Assembly (NCBI GenBank): GCA_944382805.1
Contig: CALWNS010000248.1
Span: forward strand, 1 to 14,552
Direction of reading: 5' to 3'
DNA from: an uncultured Gemmiger sp.
GTDB lineage: Bacteria; Bacillota; Clostridia; Oscillospirales; Ruminococcaceae
DNA: 14,552 nt
Below the pieces are notes generated by a model, which did not search any database, was not told the origin of the DNA, and worked only from the letters and a program-made list of their open reading frames with translations. The position numbers and the translations under genes were made by a program. Below, one piece after another: positions 14,117 through 14,552 of the stretch (position 1 is its first letter; every line of letters begins with the position of its first letter).

Positions 14117-14135
14117 TTGACCACCATTTGACCAC
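14117..14135 (+). repeat. Paired TTGACCAC direct repeats
   Basis: TTGACCAC occurs at 14117-14124 and 14128-14135, one helical turn apart (11 nt), about 140 bp from the tRNA fragment. Short direct repeats near an attachment core are typical arm-type binding sites of tyrosine integrases. No integrase gene is in the window, so this role is inferred. Confidence 0.4.
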
Positions 14136-14202
14136 TTTTGTTTTTCCAACTGTTTTGATGAGTGAATTTTACGCTCCAGCATTGTTTATTCTACACGCAA
14201 AC

Positions 14203-14243
14203 CAGCGTGGGAAGTTGTGCAACCCGCACAAATTCCCGCGCTG
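14203..14243. other. Long 18-bp hairpin next to the tRNA fragment
   Basis: CAGCGTGGGAAGTTGTGC (14203-14220) pairs with GCACAAATTCCCGCGCTG (14226-14243) around a 5-nt loop, with one G-T pair and one mismatch. It is not followed by a T run on either strand, so it is not a standard terminator. It could be a structured element end or a recombination/replication site. Confidence 0.6.
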
Positions 14244-14273
14244 TATCATTGGATAGCATCGGATGTCACAGTT

Positions 14274-14318
14274 CTCCGACCCGGAAGGCCGCTGGTTCGA
14301 ATCCAGTCGGGCGCACCA
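14274..14318 (+). tRNA. 3' half of tRNA-Arg(CCG), likely attR scar
   Basis: Counting back from the acceptor, the sequence gives anticodon loop CTCCGAC (U33, anticodon CCG at 14276-14278, A37), 3' anticodon stem CCGGA, variable loop AGGCC, T arm GCTGG-TTCGAAT-CCAGT, acceptor strand CGGGCGC, discriminator A and encoded CCA (14316-14318). The matching 5' strands (TCCGG and GCGCCCG) are absent upstream; only a faint D-arm-like TTGGATAGC at 14249-14257 is seen. It is therefore not a functional tRNA gene. A break at the anticodon loop is where tyrosine integrases commonly cross over. Confidence 0.72.
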
Positions 14319-14386
14319 TTTTAAGACGTCACCTTTGATACAAAGATGACCAGCAGAAGGGCCCGTTGCAAAACACCAGCGAGCCA

Positions 14387-14446
14387 AAAGCAAAAAAGAC
14401 AGGCAGTACATCCCCAAAGGGGTTGCACTGCCTGCCTTTTTGCTTT
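14387..14446 (+). terminator. Strong, probably bidirectional terminator after the tRNA fragment
   Basis: CAGGCAGT (14400-14407) pairs with ACTGCCTG (14427-14434), with an inner CCCC/GGGG stem (14412-14415, 14419-14422). It is flanked by AGCAAAAAAG on the left and CCTTTTTGCTTT on the right. This likely terminated the original tRNA transcript. 14447-14552 holds nothing I recognise. Confidence 0.85.
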
Positions 14447-14552
14447 AGTCTTAGTGTGTGAAAACAAAAACAAAGCAAGACCAGTGTAGCGTATATGAGC
14501 GTCGAGGTCAACTGGTATTTTCACTGAATTACGAAATTTGTCTGCCAGAGAA

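Noticed and set aside
14235..14318. A complete tRNA gene
   Set aside because: The 5' acceptor strand GCGCCCG and the 5' anticodon stem TCCGG are missing, so only the 3' half is supported.
14169..14417. Minus-strand ORF containing CARLDSNQRPSGSE
   Set aside because: This peptide is the antisense translation of a tRNA 3' half, a familiar spurious annotation, and it also crosses the terminator.

Overview
The window looks like chromosome of a GC-rich, low-oxygen gut Firmicute of the Oscillospiraceae/Ruminococcaceae type (Faecalibacterium/Gemmiger/Subdoligranulum-like). This is an inference from strong AGGAGG-type ribosome sites, high GC with an AT-rich promoter island, zinc-ribbon/kinase/beta-propeller fusions, and a DUF4143-type ATPase remnant. 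No rRNA or housekeeping gene is present to fix the taxon.

Layout: 1-372 (+) is the tail of an unrecognised protein. From 12669 down to 630 runs one minus-strand block of nine tightly packed genes (gaps 4-43 nt, one 4-nt overlap), surely an operon. In transcription order these are: kinase B (zinc ribbon, Ser/Thr kinase, coiled coil, TM, ectodomain); kinase A (zinc ribbon, kinase, NPGP repeat, TM, propeller, Ig-like tail); a stand-alone membrane-anchored copy of the propeller; a zinc-ribbon FHA protein with repeated T-Q-x-P motifs; a PP2C phosphatase; a secreted trypsin-like protease with a TM and an intracellular FHA tail; a second PP2C; an extracellular vWA protein with a TM and FHA tail; and an RDD multi-TM protein with an FHA tail. 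It reads as a complete membrane phospho-signalling circuit: two writers, two erasers, four FHA proteins (one with a ruined phospho-pocket), and several extracellular modules.

12670-13244 is a divergent regulatory region. It holds two good minus-strand promoters, an (AGAC)5 repeat, a 9-bp hairpin and then a terminator-like hairpin lying in the 5' leader of the kinase operon, plus a plus-strand promoter and a 32-nt direct repeat in front of the next gene. 13245-14048 (+) is a decayed AAA/DUF4143 ATPase pseudogene with an internal deletion and an in-frame stop.

14049-14552 has no credible gene. It carries paired TTGACCAC repeats, an 18-bp hairpin, the 3' half of a tRNA-Arg(CCG) beginning at the anticodon loop and ending with CCA, and a strong terminator. 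The tRNA half has the form of an attR scar, which would place the signalling operon inside an integrated island whose other end lies to the left, outside this window.
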